From CAYTGM01 sp964437365 (GTDB lineage: Bacteria > Sumerlaeota > Sumerlaeia > SLMS01): DNA of 64,000 bases. The DNA lies in contig CAYTGM010000018.1 in NCBI GenBank assembly GCA_964437365.1, positions 40,305 through 104,304 of the forward strand, in the 5' to 3' direction. The notes beneath the pieces are model-generated. The model saw nothing but the letters and a program-made list of their open reading frames with translations. It was not told where the DNA came from and made no database searches. Made by a program: the position numbers and the translations under genes. Positions 61,669 through 64,000 of the stretch are shown in pieces. Each line of letters begins with the position of its first letter. Positions within the stretch are counted from its first letter, which is position 1.

Positions 61669-63176
61669 TGCACGCAGGCTTCCGGATTCAAAATAGATCC
61701 AGGTTGGGGGGTGTCAGGGTAAGTGAGATTTGCCTTGGGACATTAGTCATCATTCTGCTCTCCCTGGCGGTTCTCTACCAGAATCGACGCCTCTCAAATG
61801 TTGACCAGGTTTGGGAGCGGTATCGTCAAAAAATCAAACTCCCTCCTTCGGAAGTCTTGAAGTTTGTTACACTAGGCTACGATCAGATATATGCCGATTG
61901 GCTTTGGCTCCAATCGATTCAGCAGTATGGAAAAGGTTGGATTACTGAAAACAATTCAACAGAACCTATCTTTGAATATTTTGATGTCTTAACAGACATC
62001 GACCCTCAATTCGTTTCTGCCTACAGGTTTGGAAATCTGATTATTGGTGACAACCGACTCGACTGGGAAAATGGTCAGGGACTACTCAGAAAAGGCGTAT
62101 ACAAAAACCCGGATAATTATGATATTCCTTATCTGGGTCTATACAATGCCATCTGGCAGACTGATGATCGAATCGATGCGAAATGGTTCGCATACCAATT
62201 GAGAAGAAATCCTAATGCGCCTCACTTTATGAAGCGCCTGGAAGAGTATATTGAACGTAAGAGCGGCCGGTATGACGCCGCATTCGAAATTAACATGCGT
62301 TATCTTCTAGAGTACCTCGCAACAGGTAATGAGGTCGAAGAAAGCATTGTTCGCAAGAGAATGCGAGTCAGCCTTGATGACTGGTATCGTAATGAACTTG
62401 ATGATGCTGCTCAGAGATATATTGATCTCTACGGAGATCACCCGATGAGAATGGAAGATATCCTGACACCAGACCTCCGGCCTGACTTCAGGGCACCCGT
62501 TCCTTCTCTTATTCAGCGATCTCTTGATCAGTATGAGGTCGAAATCAGTCAGATTCATGGTAAAGAAGTTCCTCGAGCCCTTGTCGATCAGGTCGTCGAA
62601 GCCTCCTATGCAAATGTTGTTGGATTACCTCCGGAGCCACTCTATCAAACCTGGTATTTCATTCATGATGGTATTAGAAACGACTACGTTCTGAACCCAC
62701 AGGGGTTTGGTCGTGACCCTAAACATCTGCCTTACATTATTGCTGCAGGCGAAATGATCAAGCGGATCAATGAACATATGGTCCAATTCCAGAGATTCGT
62801 CATGGAGTTTAAAGAGGAGAACGGCAGACTGCCTAATGATTCTGAAGTGGACGAGTACATTATCAGAGATCCACTCGGCGGCCACTTTGTTTATGACCGC
62901 ACCGACCCTGTCTCACCTGTGTATGGAACCTTCCAGAGTACGGCGGCGCGTCGTATAGATCAGAATCGTGAACCTCGTATGGGATGGTCTGGTCCAGGCC
63001 CTTTCCCACTCCCACTTCAACCTTCATTGAAAGAGCATGAAGTTGATCTTGTCTGGGGGATTGAAAACGGCTATATTAAAGAAGACGGCACCGAAATCTG
63101 GACAGTAACAAAAGACACTGTAAATCCTGAGGATCCACTTGGGGTGAAACAATTTGTCAGAGATCTTATGCCCTGA
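61668..63176 (+). CDS. Unknown membrane-anchored protein of the ABC-2 operon
   Basis: A 502-residue protein with one N-terminal helix (EICLGTLVIILLSLAVLYQN) and a large exported, mainly helical domain. The segment FVTLGYDQIYADWLWLQSIQ, QYGKGW and LTDIDPQFVSAYRFGNLIIG resembles TPR-like proteins that follow ABC-2 permeases in several bacteria. The last 150 residues (DEYIIRDPLGGHFVYDRTDP, VDLVWGIENGYIKEDGTEIW) are distinct. The TAATG overlap with the permease makes one operon, so it is likely an extracytoplasmic part of the transporter. Function unknown. Confidence 0.78.
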   Translation: MHAGFRIQNRSRLGGVRVSEICLGTLVIILLSLAVLYQNRRLSNVDQVWERYRQKIKLPPSEVLKFVTLGYDQIYADWLWLQSIQQYGKGWITENNSTEPIFEYFDVLTDIDPQFVSAYRFGNLIIGDNRLDWENGQGLLRKGVYKNPDNYDIPYLGLYNAIWQTDDRIDAKWFAYQLRRNPNAPHFMKRLEEYIERKSGRYDAAFEINMRYLLEYLATGNEVEESIVRKRMRVSLDDWYRNELDDAAQRYIDLYGDHPMRMEDILTPDLRPDFRAPVPSLIQRSLDQYEVEISQIHGKEVPRALVDQVVEASYANVVGLPPEPLYQTWYFIHDGIRNDYVLNPQGFGRDPKHLPYIIAAGEMIKRINEHMVQFQRFVMEFKEENGRLPNDSEVDEYIIRDPLGGHFVYDRTDPVSPVYGTFQSTAARRIDQNREPRMGWSGPGPFPLPLQPSLKEHEVDLVWGIENGYIKEDGTEIWTVTKDTVNPEDPLGVKQFVRDLMP

Positions 63177-63255
63177 ACTATTTGCTGAAGATAATGCTTG
63201 TCAGCTTTATTAAACCCAATTTTGTCGCGGTTGTTGATGCTCTGTGGTGGCTTGG

Positions 63256-63528
63256 CTATTCGTCGTTGCTACCGTACCACGAATCGAATGAATGCCATTC
63301 ACCACGAAAATAGATGCGTATACAACAGTAAATATCCTCGATACTAATTCCATTTTCGAATTGTATGATGAGTGTTTGCGCCTTAACGCCATCGTTGCTT
63401 GAGGCAACGATCCAGTCTGTCAGATCGATCAGACACTTTTCTTTTGGATCCAGATAGATTTCAACGCAATAAGGTTCCAATAACACCATCGATTTTTCTG
63501 ATGTGAAGTTTTCATACTCGAGGATCAT
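63256..63528 (-). CDS. Small hypothetical protein
   Basis: A 90-residue, acidic, soluble protein with no signal or membrane segment: YCVEIYLDPKEKCLIDLTDW, LIIQFENGISIEDIYCCIRI, YFRGEWHSFDSWYGSNDE. The pattern of alternating strands suggests a small beta-fold, but I do not recognise it. GAGAGG about 11 nt before the ATG supports translation. It stands alone, convergent with the ABC operon (79 bp apart), beside repeat DNA. Confidence 0.55.
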   Translation of the reverse strand: MILEYENFTSEKSMVLLEPYCVEIYLDPKEKCLIDLTDWIVASSNDGVKAQTLIIQFENGISIEDIYCCIRIYFRGEWHSFDSWYGSNDE

Positions 63529-64000
63529 GAGCGATTTTCCTCTCTGCTATTTTCAAAAACTATCCATTTCATATATCCGACATCCATTCAATGGTGGGTT
63601 GTTAATTCATAACTAATAAGTTATGTAGCATTTCAAGCGATTCCAACAAGAGATGTAAGCGACTCTTGGAGTTTCGTCAATCGAGGCTATCGCGCTTCAC
63701 CATGTTATCGAACCATGCAATTAGTCTTAATTTGAAAAGCTCCGGCAGCAAGGTATCGGGACCCTATTCACGTTCGCAGAACCGTTCGTTTCAGGAGAAA
63801 CGACTGCCGCCAACAATGGGATAGATCTAATGCTGCTTCAATGTCGCGGCAATGGGGGGATGATCATGATCAAGCCTCCATCATCCCCCGATCATGCCAA
63901 CATCATCCCAACCCCGGATTTGATGGTTGATTGAATTTCTAACATTGTATGATCACCCCAGATAGTATACAGTTTTAGGCGGCCTGATAGGTGACACTCT
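63529..64000. other. Non-coding end of window
   Basis: No gene of any size. It holds a short hairpin ATAACT/AGTTAT (63608-63623), a second CGTTTC/GAAACG near 63787-63802 and repeat R2 copy 2. The right edge cuts whatever comes next. Confidence 0.5.
63827..63915. repeat. Dispersed repeat R2, copy 2
   Basis: Partner of 42529-42617. The internal palindrome is better kept here: GGGGGATGAT (63855-63864) pairs perfectly with ATCATCCCCC (63880-63889) around a 15-nt centre. Exact blocks shared with copy 1 are CCTCCATCATCCCCC (63875-63889) and CCCAACCCC (63907-63915). Same orientation as copy 1, 21,298 bp apart. Confidence 0.7.

Overview
The window reads as chromosomal DNA of a Gram-negative, didermic, heterotrophic bacterium. 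LpxB (lipid A), a set of outer-membrane-type lipoproteins (LpoB-like, YcfL-like, BamE-like) and many signal-peptide proteins support an outer membrane. The mix of a class II ribonucleotide reductase, a pseudopilin with a very generic N-terminus, a membrane Ser/Thr kinase, a giant TPR protein, greatly enlarged oligopeptide permeases and a 2,000-residue secreted subtilase recalls uncultivated lineages such as Sumerlaeota, Hydrogenedentota, Omnitrophota or other PVC-like groups. That placement is inference only; no rRNA gene is present to settle it. I saw no tRNA, rRNA, CRISPR array, insertion sequence or phage module.

Layout. 1-6.3 kb: the 3' end of nrdJ, a pseudopilin, a secreted carboxypeptidase-regulatory-like repeat protein, cardiolipin synthase, and a two-gene envelope operon (DUF2092-like plus DUF6515-like). 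6.5-15.3 kb: a long co-directional run, ylxM-ffh-rpsP-khpA-rimM, then a UbiA-type prenyltransferase, a Gfo/Idh/MocA oxidoreductase, lpxB, der and plsY, mostly with ATGA overlaps. It joins protein targeting, ribosome assembly, lipid A and phospholipid synthesis; trmD and rplS, the usual partners after rimM, are missing. 15.3-21.3 kb, minus strand: a complete Mrp/Mnh sodium/proton antiporter operon with mrpA and mrpB fused. 21.4-24.6 kb: an FmdB zinc ribbon protein, a 0.65 kb non-coding leader with structure, citrate synthase and an SDR dehydrogenase.

24.6-30.3 kb, minus strand: a giant TPR/zinc-ribbon membrane protein followed by a Ser/Thr kinase whose extracytoplasmic tail looks like two STN-type modules. 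30.8-36.8 kb: a nucleoside deaminase, four consecutive lipoprotein genes (LpoB-like, COG3014-like, YcfL-like, BamE-like), purH and an unknown membrane protein. 37-42.3 kb: an oligopeptide binding protein and two permeases, all three larger than their families because of inserted domains. 42.3-43.1 kb: a non-coding repeat hub. 43.1-51.2 kb: the giant subtilase and an MscS channel. 51.2-56 kb: a glycosyltransferase/radical SAM pair, a membrane hydrolase and an MFS transporter. 56.1-63.2 kb: a PAS/GAF/SpoIIE phosphatase and an ABC-2 transporter operon with an unknown third protein. 63.3-64 kb: one small hypothetical gene and non-coding repeat DNA.

The least explained structure is a pair of dispersed intergenic repeat families. 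R1 (36026-36132 plus; 42395-42503 minus) is about 80 percent identical over its core and carries a Shine-Dalgarno-like run followed by an open frame in which six codons differ only silently. R2 (42529-42617; 63827-63915) is an ungapped 89-bp repeat with an internal imperfect palindrome.
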